Shown piece after piece: positions 11,285-22,505 of a DNA stretch of 64,000 bases. This stretch comes from Delphinapterus leucas. Lineage: Eukaryota; Chordata; Mammalia; Artiodactyla; Monodontidae. The notes below the pieces were generated by a model. It saw only the letters and a program-made list of their open reading frames with translations. It did no database searches and was not told the DNA's origin. How positions within the stretch are numbered: the first letter of the stretch is position 1; the number at the start of each line of letters is the position of its first letter. The stretch is taken from contig NW_022098023.1 in assembly GCF_002288925.2 (NCBI RefSeq), positions 32,027,689 through 32,091,688 on the forward strand, read 5' to 3'. The translations under genes were made by a program, and so were the position numbers.

Positions 11285-11375
11285 GAGAATGGAAGAAAGG
11301 AAGGGAGGAAGGAAGGAAGAAAGGAAGGAAGGAGGGAGGGAGGAAGGGAGAAAGAGAGAAATAAAGAGAGAAAAA

Positions 11376-11408
<33 letters not shown>

Positions 11409-11473
11409 AAAAGAAAAGAAAGGAAGGAAGGAAGGAAGGAAGGAAGGAAGGAAGAAAGAAAGAAAGAAAGAAA

Positions 11474-11517
<44 letters not shown>

Positions 11518-11535
11518 AAAAAAAAAAGAAAGATG
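11285..11535. repeat. Purine tract (GGAA)n/(GAAA)n
   Basis: About 250 bases almost entirely A/G on the plus strand. Blocks of GGAA, GAAA and AAAAG units alternate, ending in a pure A run at 11518-11527. Its Glu/Lys/Arg-rich frame on plus and Phe/Leu/Ser-rich frame on minus are composition artefacts. Confidence 0.97.
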
Positions 11536-13080
11536 GAAGGAAAGAAACTATCTTTTTGGGAATGAAGACTAAGAAACCTTAAATTCAATGAGAGATAGCC
11601 AGATTAAAGAGTTTGTTATGGAATATATCTCTTCCTTTTTTAAGATATCAGAGTATTTAGAGATCTATCTAAATAAGCAATCTCAAGAAGAGTTTATATT
11701 CAATTATGACAATACTCTCATGTGATATTTTATAATCTTTCTCTAAATGGGGTAGTCTTTGCCCTGGTTTGCCTGGGACACTTCTAGTCTGTTCCTGTTA
11801 TTCTGGTTTAATCATTAACAGTCTCTACCATCCTTTCACTCTTAAAGGTACTAGTTTGGACAATAAGTACAATCATCTTACACAAAGCATTTTATACTTG
11901 AATTTTCCCGGGAACTCAGGTTAGATGACATACAATAGAAGGTATTGAATATTTTACCTACAACATGTGTAAATTATACAAATTGGCACTTAGACTGTGA
12001 AATGTTTTCACAGGAAATTTTCAGGGTAACATTTTATTATTGAGTCATAATATAGCAAAAGAGATGAAGCAAAAAAGGAAGATTTATATGATTGAGAGGA
12101 CCAAAGCAAATTGAAATCTATACCAGGTCACTAGTGACAAGGGCAATAGGGAGAATTTGGACATCAAGTGTGTTTTTGTCATGCCCTGGACGTTTTGAAA
12201 GCTCCTTCCAAAAGTGATAAGAAAGATGAGAAGTATTTATTTGAATTGACTACAAAGTGATTTTTAAAACTCTAAATACTATGCAATTTTTTTTCAAAAA
12301 CACTATCAGAGTTCAAAATTTAGTTCATTTTTTGAGCATTTTGAATCCCAAAATCTTATACTTTGGAGATGAATTCATTGCATAGAATTAAAGAATAATG
12401 TGACATGTAAAATATCCAGTGTCTAGACTTCTCTTCCTTTCCCCTCCCATCATGTCTCTTTACAGTGTATCTACAAAATTTATAATATTTCCAAGAAGGA
12501 GAGGAAAACTGGGATTATGCTTTGCTGATAAAAACTGAGATTTCTGGATTAATTCTAGAAAAAATTTTGTGAGAAAATTCAAATCTATTATTTTTTATAA
12601 CTTAAATAAGCTATGGAAATAGTAACTAAGTTAATTTAAACATTAGTTTATGAAGTGTGAATATACTAATTTTTGTTAGATGTCAGTGTATCACCTTAGA
12701 TTTTAAATATTGTGCTTTTCAATATTATTTATTTACCCAGGCTTACCACTACTGAACTTATTACTCAACAAGAAAAACAAAATGGATATCTTGGCATGGA
12801 ACAAAGACAGATAGAAAGAACAGATAGTTCTCAATGTCAAACACCAGATATAGGTTACTTTAAGTCTAACAAGTTCTAGGAAATTATAATCACAAAGTAA
12901 TTGTGAAATACAGATATTTTGGTCTTTCATCAACTTGCCATAAGTAAATCCCCATAAGAAAAAATTTCTGTAAAGTCTGTGCTTAAAAGATATTCAGCCT
13001 GGATCCGCTAATAATCCAGAGACCTTTCTGTCATTAATCTATTAATATTTTCCATTGCTGTGTATAAGAGGTTAGTGCAT
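11536..13080. other. Unassigned AT-rich sequence
   Basis: No confident repeat, gene or RNA was recognised in 1.5 kb. Short frames lack any domain signal. Confidence 0.45.
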
Positions 13081-13084
13081 ATTT

Positions 13085-13335
13085 CTTTTTTTTTAATTGA
13101 ACTATATTTGATTTACAATACTGTGTTAGTTTCAGGTGTACAGCTTCAGATTCTTTTCCATTATAGGTTATTGCAAGATATTGAATATAGTTCCCTGTGC
13201 TATGCAGTAAATCCTTGTTGTTTATCTATTTCATTTATAGCAGTGTATATCTGTTAATCCCATATTCCTAATTTATTCCTGCCCCCTCCCTTTCCCTTTT
13301 GGCAACCATAAGTTTGCTTTCTATGTCTGTTAGAA
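13085..13335 (-). mobile_element. L1 3' UTR fragment, antisense
   Basis: The reverse complement of a cetartiodactyl L1 3' end: 'gtgttagtttcaggtgtaca', 'gttccctgtgctatgcagta', 'ttgttgtttatctattt' and 'ggcaaccataagtttgcttt'. The T-run at its left edge (13086-13095) is the complement of the poly-A tail. It is similar to 43989-44201 and to 14976-15240. Confidence 0.85.
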
Positions 13336-13339
13336 GGCC

Positions 13340-13640
13340 TTTGTGAAAATGACACCTAAAGGCAGAAATCATTATGAAAAAGATTTCTAGATTTGACTAC
13401 ATAAGAATGAAATTTTCTATAGAACAAAACCCACCATAAACAAAATCTAGCGACAGAATATGTAAAATATGTGGTAGACAGAGGTTTTCTTCTGTTTTCT
13501 CGCAAATCAACAAAATTGTCTCCCACAGAAAAATGGGCAAAGATTTGAAAAGAGAATTTACATCATAAGACATACAAAAAACAAATAAGAAAAGATATTC
13601 AAACTTGTTTTTCAATATAACAATTTATTTACAAAGACCT
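13340..13640 (+). mobile_element. Ancient L1 ORF2 fragment, first part
   Basis: Degraded but recognisable L1 ORF2 DNA: 'actacataagaatgaaattttct', 'gaaaaatgggcaaagat' and 'acatacaaaaaacaaataag' match the order of the ORF2 C-terminal third. It appears to continue at 14466 and 15717, making one ancient sense-strand L1 interrupted twice. Confidence 0.6.
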
Positions 13641-14465
13641 TGCTTTGATTGTAAACAAATGTGTTCAAATAGTTGGATGTAATTTTGTTAACTATTTAGT
13701 ATTGGGAGGCAATGCACTCCATCAAGGCAGTGGGGTTGTTCCCTTTAGGAACAACTTCTACTTGAATTTACAATTAAGTAATGGGAACTAGGAAGGAAAT
13801 TATTTCTTTAAATCAAAGGTCACTTCTGTCATTCTTCTCTAACAGTTTCAGTGAGTCCATACTCTACCCAAATTAAGGCTCCCTGAACCCAGGAAAAGTC
13901 TGGATTCCAGGCAGTGGCTGGGATGAAGTTTCCAGAGCTGGAGTTCCTGTGGGGTATTGTCTATCCTTTGTCAGGGTAGGACTGGGTGATCTGCCTCAAC
14001 AGCTCTCCTTTTCTGCTCCCTCTGCTGTAAAAGGCTGGCTAATGTGTAGAGTCACTGGGCATCCATAAGGGGACATTGGGTTTATAGCAGATACAAAGAT
14101 TGCCTCTTCCAGCGTCCATTCCAATCACCTCTAGCTTACTCCTGTGCTAGACACAGTCTGGAAAGCTAAATTACGTTTCTTGGTGTCCTTTGCAGCTAGG
14201 GTGCTAGAATGTAATGCGGTTCTGGTTTGAGCTAGAGGATCACTTACAGGACTCCCTGAGTTGGAAGCGAGCAATGTGAGGCAGCAGCCATGTGCAGGGG
14301 CATGAGATCTTCTGGCAAATGTACCTGGCTCTTCTGGGGCTGTTGTGACAGTTTCAGGCATCCAGTTCCTAATTTCACAAGTGCCAAAGAATAGGAAGCA
14401 GTAGCCATGGTGCTTCTGTTAGAACCATACTAAGCCAATGGTTTCACTGATTAAGTAACAATGAA
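13641..14465. other. Unassigned insert, possibly an old LTR
   Basis: Separates two parts of the ancient L1. 14060-14350 has a more GC-balanced composition and phrases resembling old mammalian LTR or DNA-transposon consensus ('cctttgcagctagggtg'), but no family could be named with confidence. The 76-codon minus frame at 14131-14361 has no recognisable domain. Confidence 0.3.
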
Positions 14466-14917
14466 AGAAAGAAAAGAAATTCAAATTAATCAGTGCGATA
14501 GAATGCTTTCACCTAGAAGACTGAGAAAGGATGTTTAGAGTGAGAATGTCTCTAACTAATGAGGATCAAGGAAACAAGCCACTTTTATACATTGTTGGGA
14601 AACATGTACGTCAGTAAAACTTTGCTAGAGAGAATATGACAACATGTATTGAAGGCCTTAGTGATGTACAAGTCATTTCACATAGAGATTCCCCTTGTAA
14701 GGATTATTCCTTAGGAACTGTTTGGAAAAAAGCACAAGGTATTATATATAAAGATACCTGTCACAGGGATTCACACATCGGCAGAAAATAGAAAAAGTCA
14801 ACTGTCTATCAATACTGAATTAGTTAAATAAATAGGGTATATTATAGATGGGACAATATTCATTCATTTAGGATGTAAATTTATATTTATTGATATAGAA
14901 AAGGCCAATACACATTT
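14466..14917 (+). mobile_element. Ancient L1 ORF2 fragment, second part
   Basis: Follows the L1 ORF2 C-terminal order: 'cacttttatacattgttggg', then 'gagattccccttgtaaggat', 'aaagcacaaggtatta' and 'gttaaataaatagggtatatt'. It ends in the target duplication of the antisense L1 that follows. Confidence 0.7.
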
Positions 14918-15698
14918 TTATTTCATTCTTTATTTCACTACTAAAGTCTTAATTCTTTGTCATTTCTTTTTTTATTGAAGTATAGTTACTTTACAATGTT
15001 GTGTTAGTTTCAAGTGTACAACAAAGTGATTCAGTTATACACATATATATATGATTTTTCAGATTCTTTTCCATTGTAGGTTGTTACAAGATATTGAGTA
15101 TAGTTCCCTGTTCTATAAGTAGGTCCTTAATTGTTTACCTATTTTTTATATAGTAGTGTGTGTGTGTTAATACCAAACTCCTAATTTATCTCCCACTATA
15201 TACCCTTTGGTAACTATAAGTTTGTTTTCTATGTCTGTGAGTCTACTTCTGTTCTGTAAATAAGTTCATTTGTATCATTTTTTCAGATTCCATGTATAAG
15301 TTATATCATATGGTATTTATCTTTCTCTATCTGACTTACTTTCACTTAATATGATAATCTCTAGGTCCATCCATGTTGCTGCAGATGGCATTATTTCATT
15401 CTTTTTTATGGCTAAGTAGTGTTCCATTGTGTATACATACCACATTTTCTTTTTCCATTCATCTGTCAATGGACATTTATGTTGCTTCCATGTCTTGGCT
15501 ATTGTAAATAATGATGCTATGAATATTGGGGTGCATGTACCTTTTCGAATTAGTTTTCTCCAGATATATGCCCAGGAGTGGGCCTGCAGGATCATATGGT
15601 AATTCTATTTGTAGTTTTTTAAGGAACCTCCATACTGTTCTCCACAATGGCTGCACCAATTTACATTCCCACCAACAGTGTAGGAAGGTTCCTTACAA
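14918..15698 (-). mobile_element. Antisense 5'-truncated L1 with ORF2 C-terminus
   Basis: Inserted in the ancient L1. The minus-strand frames at 15317-15595 and 15477-15659 encode the ORF2 end ([20 protein letters not shown], then HYLAIKKNEIM), with the 3' UTR at 14976-15290. The flanks AAAGGC(C/A)AATA(C/T)ACATTT at 14900-14917 and 15699-15716 agree at 16 of 18 bases. Between the first A-run (near 14970-14976 on the complement) and the left duplication lie about 50 further bases ending with AATAAA-like signals; see findings. Confidence 0.88.
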
Positions 15699-15716
15699 AA
15701 AGGCAAATATACATTT

Positions 15717-15905
15717 AATTCTAAAAGGTTAGTTACAAAAAGAATGCTTACAGTAGGACCCCATTTTTTAAAAGAATATACATCAAAATTGTATCAGCAG
15801 TCATCTTTCAGTGATAGGATTATGTAGAATTTTATTTACTCCTTTATATGGGATTGCATTTCCTAAATTATTTATGTTCATCATAAAAACAATAAAGGTA
15901 TATTT
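15717..15905 (+). mobile_element. Ancient L1 3' UTR, third part
   Basis: Resumes the ancient sense L1: 'aggaccccattttttaaaag', 'atcaaaattgtatcagcagt', 'gataggattatgtagaattt', and an AATAAA at the end ('aaacaataaaggta'). The order agrees with old L1M-class 3' UTRs. Confidence 0.65.
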
Positions 15906-17100
15906 TCCCCCACTTCCTTATTATGAAGGGGGAAATGTCATGGTAAGTAATTTCTGACCATTTTTCTATTAGGTGGGTGTGAAATTGAATTCTCTGTCCA
16001 GAAAACAGTCATATTTATATGACTATTGAAAATCTAAATGGAAAATGTACTTCATAGGTGAAACATTCAATGATAATGGAAATTTCTACAGATGGAGGTT
16101 GTGACCTTTGCAAAAAGCAAGGTCACATGAAATGAAAAGTTACATATGTTATGGTGAAAACTGCTCTGTGGGCAGGGCACTCCATTTGGAAGGGAGATTT
16201 CTTAATACCGCATAGCTGTGATTTTGAAGATTGGCATTTCTTGATTTTACTCTCTGCCCCGTTTCTTCTTACTCACCAGCACAAAGTGAGCCAGATCTTG
16301 GGAACCAGGAGAAAGGGTAATTGGAGGGAATTGGGAGAGAAGGAAATGGTGACAACAATGAGAAAACCTTCCTGGCAACAGCTCAGAGAACAATGCTATC
16401 AGGCTCATAAATATGGTGCTAATTTTATCTATGGAAATCACAAAAATGAGCCCAAATCCCTCCTCTCCTGCTCCATGCACAAATTTCAAGTCAAAATTTA
16501 GCCCAGAGGGGAAAAACCGAACCAAATTAATACATGTACCTAGCTAAATCCCTCACAAAGGGGTCTTCAGTGTTTCTATTCAGCATAGGAACATAACTCC
16601 TGGCTCTTCTACTGAAATGATTCATGAAAAATAGCTAAATATATTTTCATAAGAAGCAAGTCAATGTGTCAGAAAAATATGATTGTCCTCATCCAGTTTA
16701 ACTTTTAACCTCAATAAATAAGCAAGAGAAGTTTGCAACCTGAACCTTTCTTAGCAGTGAATGTTTCTCTTCCTTCTTACTCCTGAAGAGTTTTTCTTTT
16801 TTATCCTGGGGATAAAGAGATATTATAATTCATCAAAACTTCATCCCTACAGGAATCTGGACACCCCCAAAAAATAAGTTAGTGAAATAAATTATGAAAC
16901 TTTCTTTCACAAATATTTTTTTTAAAAAAAGAGGCAGGCACCCATTTGGATACAACCTGGGGTAAGAGCAAAGAATTAATGCAAGGCCCTCTGAAAGGAT
17001 TTCTCTACCATGAAGAGGAGCCGTGGGCTGGGGGTTAAGACACAGCACTAGTCCTGAGCAAGTCCTTTTACTGCCCCAGACCCTATAAGAAATGAAGAAC
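15906..17100. other. Unassigned sequence
   Basis: No repeat was confidently recognised. Overlapping frames at 16151-16501 (+), 16247-16525 (-) and 16833-17186 (-) show no domain and no mutual support, so none is called as a gene. Confidence 0.45.
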
Positions 17101-17425
17101 ACTTTGATGGTTGCCAGAGGTAGGGATGGGGGAAATGGGGGAAGGTGATCAAAAGGTACAAACTTCCAGTTCCAAGATAAATACATCCCGGGGATGTAAT
17201 TTACAGCATGGTGATTATAGTTAACACTGCTGGATGGTATATTTGAAAGCTGTTAAGAGAGTAGATCTTAAAAGTTCTAATCACAAGAAAAAAGAAAATT
17301 TGCAATTATGTGTGGTGACAGATGTGAACTAGAATTACTGTGGTGATCATTTTGCAATATCTACATATCATGCTTACACCTGAAACCAAGATACTATGTC
17401 AATTATATCTCAATTTTTAAAAATG
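17101..17425 (+). mobile_element. L1 3' UTR fragment
   Basis: Same 3' UTR type as 480-800: 'ggttgccagaggtagggatg', 'caaaaggtacaaacttccag', 'tacagcatggtgattatagt', 'gtggtgatcattttgcaata' and 'gtcaattatatctcaatttt'. Strongly 5'-truncated. Confidence 0.85.
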
Positions 17426-17675
17426 ACATTCACATAAAAAATGGGTAGACTAAACAGTTTTATTTGTGCCTTGTAGTTCTAAAATCTGATTACTTGTAAT
17501 AGACTACTGGGACGGAAAATGTACCAACCAACATGTACAATATGATCCCATTTTTGTAAGATAAAGCAGAAACATAGTAATAACACAAAAACTTAAGGCA
17601 AAGGCTGGAGAGAACTTTAACCAAAATCATACAAATTGTAGCCTTTTATAACTGTTCATCCAAGTCAGTACTATA

Positions 17676-17860
17676 ATATTCCAAGTAGTGACTTCTCCCA
17701 ATCTGAGGTTTGATTTTTTACTCTCCTAATGATGTCATTCGATGAACAGCTTTTAATTTTAATGCAGACTCATTTATTGTTTTTCCCCTTTAGCACTTGC
17801 TCTGTCCTGCTTAAGAAATCTTTGCCTACACCAAGACATGACGCGATCAATGGCTTATTT
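17676..17860 (-). mobile_element. Old L1 fragment, antisense
   Basis: Contains 'cgatgaacagcttttaat' and 'cctgcttaagaaatctttgc', the complement of a well-known L1 ORF2 segment. It is flanked by unassigned sequence, and its ends are approximate. Confidence 0.7.
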
Positions 17861-18450
17861 TTATCTTTATCTTTTTGTCTCAAGTCGAATGACTTGAAGT
17901 GCTGTACCCCAGGGAAAGTTTCATAAAGGGGGCATGCCTTGCTGTAAAATGGAACTTCCATGGAGGAAGTCAAGGAGAAAGCTTAACAATCTGTGTTTCA
18001 CTTGGTCCCTGTAAGTCCCCTGGGAAGTTGATTCTCTCTGTCTTTCTTGTAGGCCCTAAATCCCACGATGCGTCATTGACAAATTCCCTTGTTTTGACAA
18101 CCATTTCTCTAAGCTCCCGACTCTTCAACTAACTGAAACAATCTGTTGTCCCATTCATCCTTCCAGGCAAGAGTGAATCGAGATTTTTTTGAGTCCTGAA
18201 ATGTATACAGTTTGTGGAACCCTTTTAAAGAAAAGAAAATAAAGTAACAAAATCCTGGGGCAATACATGTAAAAATAACAAATAGAAAATGCCTACAGCT
18301 GCCCTAGGAGGGGCCAGTACAAGCGAGGGGTTGTGTCCATAGGTCACAACTCCTTCCATAGCCTTCTCAGGATGAGGCTGTTCTGTCTTCATACATCTAT
18401 GTCCACAAGATCCTGGAGTTGGGGTACATTGCTAGTTTTAAGTCATTTCT
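17861..18450. other. Unassigned sequence before the L2
   Basis: No gene or repeat was recognised with confidence. The 65-77-codon frames here are not supported. Confidence 0.45.
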
Positions 18451-19227
18451 TTTCCTTCTTTTATCAAAAGCCCCCACTCCTTTGACATTTATGCCTTCAC
18501 ACCACTCACCTAATTTTTCTCCCTGTTTTTATTACTAACCTCCCTTTAGCCACTTACCTTCTATTACTGAGGGTTTTAGCTCACTTAAGACTGTTCTTCA
18601 CCTACTCTGTCACTTAACATCCACAAAAATGATCTGTCCAACACCATAGTCCCCCATCTTTTAAACCTGCTGCTCTGATCCCATGTCTCCCTCTGGCCAT
18701 CACTACGTTTTCTGGTCTCCTTCCCAGTAAATCATCTCACGAGAGCTTTCTGTAGTTACTGTCCTCACTTCCTCCCCCCCAATTCTATCCTCAGCCCTCT
18801 TCAAACAGAAGAAAGTGATCTTCTCAAATCAATAATGAATCTCATGTTTCCAAAGGCAGTAATAATTCTTCTTTGTCTTCATCTTACTTGTCATCTGAGC
18901 AGTTGTCCACTCCCTCCTAAAAAAAAAAAGCATTATTTATTTTTTCGGTTTTCATAACACCACACTCTCCTTGTTTTCTCGTACCTCCTGGGCCACTTAT
19001 TCTCTCATTCTCCTTTGGAGACTCCTCCCTCTCTGATTAATCTCTAAATATGGGAGAACTCCAGTCTCAATCCTGATTACTGAACGTTATCCTCTTCTCC
19101 ATCTGCATTCACTACTGAAGTGATTTCCTCCAATTACATGGCTCTAAATGCCACTTACAAGCACGTGATTCCAAAATGTGTTATCTCCACCATTTCCTCT
19201 TCCTAAATCTCCAGATGTGTATCTATC
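18451..19227 (+). mobile_element. L2 LINE, 5' segment of a split copy
   Basis: Pyrimidine-rich L2 consensus order: 'cttctccatctgcattcact', 'caattacatggctctaaatg', 'gtgattccaaaatgtgttat', 'ctccag'. It is cut by an MLT1-type LTR at 19228 and continues at 19666. L2 is an ancient CR1-clade LINE; its reverse transcriptase frame here is unreadable. The left boundary is soft. Confidence 0.65.
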
Positions 19228-19665
19228 TGTATTAGTTTCTTAGGGCTACTGTAACAAAGTACGACAAACTGGGTAGCTTAGACAACAGAAATTTATTATC
19301 TCATGGTTCTGGAGGCTAGAAATCCAAAATCAAGATGCCAGCAGGGTTGGTTCCTTCTGAGGGCTGTGAGGAATAATCTGTCCCGTTTCTCTCTCATATC
19401 TTCTGGTAACTTCAGACATTCTTTGGCTTGTATATGGTATTCTTCCTGTGTCTTCACATTGTCTTCCCTCTATGTGTGTCTCTCTCTGTGTCCAAGTTCC
19501 CCCTTTTTATAAGGACTCATTCATATTGAATTAAGACCCACACTAATAACCTCATCTTACCTTGATCATCTACAAAGACCCTATTTCCAAATAAGGTCAC
19601 ATTTGTAAGTACTGGGGGTTAGGACTTAAAATGTATTTTAGGGAGACCCAATTCAACCCAGAACA
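19228..19665 (-). mobile_element. MLT1-type solo LTR (ERVL-MaLR), antisense
   Basis: The full length of an MLT1 LTR reads on the minus strand: left edge 'tgtattagtttcttagggct', middle 'ggttggttccttctgagggc', right edge 'caattcaacccagaaca'-like. Edges are TG...CA. The flanks CTATC (19223-19227) and CCATC (19666-19670) fit the 5-base duplication of this class with one change. It is a solo LTR with no internal region and lies inside an L2. Confidence 0.9.
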
Positions 19666-20035
19666 CCATCTAACTTCTTCCCTGACACTCCTCTTGGATG
19701 GGAATGTCAAACCTAACATGCATAAAACAGAAATCTTGATTGATGCCTTCACCAACTGAGTTTTTCTTTAGGCTTATTTACTTTAACAAGTGGTATCACC
19801 ATGTACCATCTAAGGTGTCATCCTTGAGAATTCTCTTTTCCTCATGCCCCACAGTCAATACCTCAGTAAATTAAGTCAGTTTCATTGTATTACATACTGA
19901 ATCTCTTCACTTCTTTCTCCACCACTACCACTGTGATCCAAGCCACTATAATTTCTCACCTAGACCATGGAAATAGCCATCTCTTTCCATTCTTGCCTCA
20001 CTACAATGTAGTCTCCACTCTGCCACAAGAAACTT
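19666..20035 (+). mobile_element. L2 LINE, middle segment
   Basis: Continues the L2: 'gatgggaatgtcaaaccta', 'acatgcataaaacagaaatc', 'tgatccaagccactataatt' and 'tctcacctagaccatggaa'. It ends abruptly at about 20035 where an AT-rich insert begins. The next L2 section appears near 22000. Confidence 0.75.
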
Positions 20036-21990
20036 TTGCCTTAAGTTTTGTTTATTTTTGGTCAAAGTAATATATACACATAGTTGAATAACATATGATA
20101 ATATTTTAAAACTTCAGTGAAAATCAGCAGTTCCTTAGCTCATCCCTTCTTACCTTATATTTCCTTGTTTCTTCTGGTGTTTGCTTCCACATTTCTAAGT
20201 AATATGATTGCTATTTCTTGACTTGTGAATTTAGATATTATCTATCAGCTTCCTTTCATGGTTGGTGAACACTTAGCTCTCCTATACCACCATTCCCCAC
20301 TTCTCATAGTAATACTATTATTAGTATTTTTATTTACAATTTTCTTATTAGACAACTTATCAGAGTTTTCATTATTTTGTTTGTTTAAATATATATTAAT
20401 TCTAAAGCTAGGTAGTTTCCTTTTTAGACACATTTTGTGTTTTGCTTGTAGAGGTAATTTTGTTGAGACTTTGCATGACTTACATATCTGAAAATAATTT
20501 TATTTTATCCTCAAACCTGATGATAATTTGGCCTGGTATAAAATTTTAGGTTGAAAATAACTTTCTTTGGTACTTTGTAAGCATTCCTCCATTGCCTTTT
20601 GTCAGGAGCATTATTACTACTGAAAAGTTGAATGGTATGTTTAATGTTGTTCCTTTGTAACCTGTTTATTTTCTCTCTAGAAGCTTCTAGAAGCCTCTCT
20701 ACCATGATGCTCTTATATGTCATGATGGTCTGCCTTGAAATAGGTCTTTCTTATTTATTCTTCTCGGTTTTGTAAAGCTTTCAATCTAAAGATTCATGTC
20801 CTCAAATTGGAGGAAATGATCTTGTGTTATTTCTTTCATTATATCTTCTTCTGTCTTTTCTTAGTCTCTGAAACACCCTGAGTTAAATGTTAGACACCCT
20901 GATCCCCCAAGTCTTGTCTTTCTTTTTTTTCCATCATTTTGTTTCTAGTTCCACTTTTCTGAAGATTTTCTTCAACTTTATTTTCCAACTATTTTCTTGT
21001 ATTTTTCATTTCATCTAAACTTTTTTCTTTATTGGTTCCTTTTTTTAGTTTCCTAATCCCATGTTAGATATGCAATATCTTATCTTCCTAATGATATTAA
21101 AGACAGAAAATAATTATGCTACTCTTTGATTTACCTCTGTTTCCTCCAGGATTTTATTTTTCATTTGTTTTTATCTCTTTTTATTGGAGGGATAAATTGG
21201 GGGGTTTTCTCAAATGTCTTATTTTATTATCTCCTAGTTAATATTTAATAGTGCTTGGAAAACAGATCTAGCCCATGATCAGGACTGATCAAGTGGTGGG
21301 CTTCACTGTAAGTTTAATAGTCAGGGAATTGTGCGAAAATGTGTTCTCTAGGACTTTTCAGTTTCTTCTGAGAAAAATTTCCTTGAGTTTCTTGCCTGTG
21401 GAGTATAGAAGAACATTCATGTAACAGGCGAATAAAAGGGGATGAGAACTACCTTACTCAGTTTTCAGACTTTAGATTAATCTTCTGTTTTTATCCCCAA
21501 GCTGCACATATGTGTCCTTCACTCTGCCATGTTCCACTCAAGTTCAAATTCTCCATAGAATATATGCTCCTTTTCTTGCCATATAGGAAATCACCTTGAT
21601 GCAGGGCTCAGCATGGGCATCTGGAGACTAACAGCTTCATGTGCAAGCTTTCATCCAATCCATCTATTTCCAGACCTTTGCTTCACACTACTCTCCATGG
21701 GACCGCATGACTTCAAGTCCTGGCAATAAGAATTGACTCACCCCTCTTTGGTATTCTCTGCACATACTTTAGGTTATAATTACCTACCTCTGTCTGAGTC
21801 AGTTACCATTCCTCTGTCCATCTGCTTCCATTTTCCAAAATATGTGGTATAATACTTTAGCTCCTGCTGTCTCTTCTCCTTTTATCATTGTTCTTAAAGT
21901 TTTATGCCTTTTTTGTTCCTTTACTATTATTTCAGCAAAGTCTTTGGAATAAAAAAACTGCATGTAGCCAGCCATTAGTCCTTAACATCA
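20036..21990 (-). mobile_element. Probable old L1M-class insert in the L2
   Basis: AT-rich, about 1.95 kb, lying exactly between consecutive L2 segments. The part at 20515-20620 ('ggcctggtataaaattttag', 'ttgaaaataactttctttgg', 'cattcctccattgccttttg') resembles a frequent L1M-class sequence seen antisense in mammalian genomes. The rest is too diverged to name, and it could be composite. Family and strand are tentative. Confidence 0.4.
20679..20693. promoter_or_regulatory. Perfect three-pentamer heat shock element match
   Basis: AGAAG-CTTCT-AGAAG is three contiguous alternating nGAAn/nTTCn pentamers, the HSF1 binding consensus. The pentamers on each side (20674-20678 and 20694-20698) match at two of three core bases. 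A 16-base perfect palindrome (20676-20691) overlaps it. It lies in an old repeat with no nearby gene identified, so function is unproven. Confidence 0.4.
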
Positions 21991-21999
21991 TTAACCAAA

Positions 22000-22505
22000 A
22001 TAATGATTTGCTGTTTAAAATTCCCCAATGGATTTTTATGACATTAAGAATAAAATTCAAATATATCATCATGACCTTCAAGGCCCCATGTGATCTGGTC
22101 CTGTATGTCTTTCTACCCCATCACTACCTTTCCTCCTTCACTTACTACACTCCAGCCACTTTGACCTCCTTCCAGTTGTTTAAAGGCTTTGTCCTCAAAT
22201 CCTCACAGGGCTTGTTTCTTTCTTATTCAGATCTCATCTCCATATCACCTCTTCTGAGAAACCTTCCTGACTTTCCAAAGCACTGCTCCCTCAGGATACT
22301 TTACTATATAAATTTTTTAATTTTTTTAGAGTATTTTTCACTGGCTGTAATTATCTCATACATTTATGTGTTAACCAGTTTATTGCTTGTATCCTCCCCA
22401 CCAGAATGTCAGCTTCATAAGTGCAAAGGCTTTATCAAGCTTGCTCAGTGCAGTGTCTCTAGTGCATGACACCCCATAGATAATAAATATTTACTGAATT
22501 ATAAA
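22000..22505 (+). mobile_element. L2 LINE, 3' end
   Basis: Order matches the L2 end: 'ccccaatggatttttatgac', 'caaggccccatgtgatctgg', 'actccagccactttgacctc', 'gagaaaccttcctgac', 'ccaccagaatgtcagcttca' and the terminal 'ataataaatatttactgaat'. With 18451-19227 and 19666-20035 it forms one L2 of about 1.65 kb once insertions are removed. Confidence 0.88.

Noticed and set aside
11229..11588. 119-codon minus frame (Phe/Ser/Leu-rich) and 97-codon plus frame (Lys/Glu/Arg-rich)
   Set aside because: Both are pure composition products of the purine microsatellite.
14060..14350. A named LTR or DNA transposon
   Set aside because: The resemblance was too weak to assign a family by eye; left as unassigned.
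21888..22469. 193-codon plus-strand open frame
   Set aside because: Its 3' two thirds read through the L2 3' end, and the start is in AT-rich insert DNA. No domain or signal of coding constraint.
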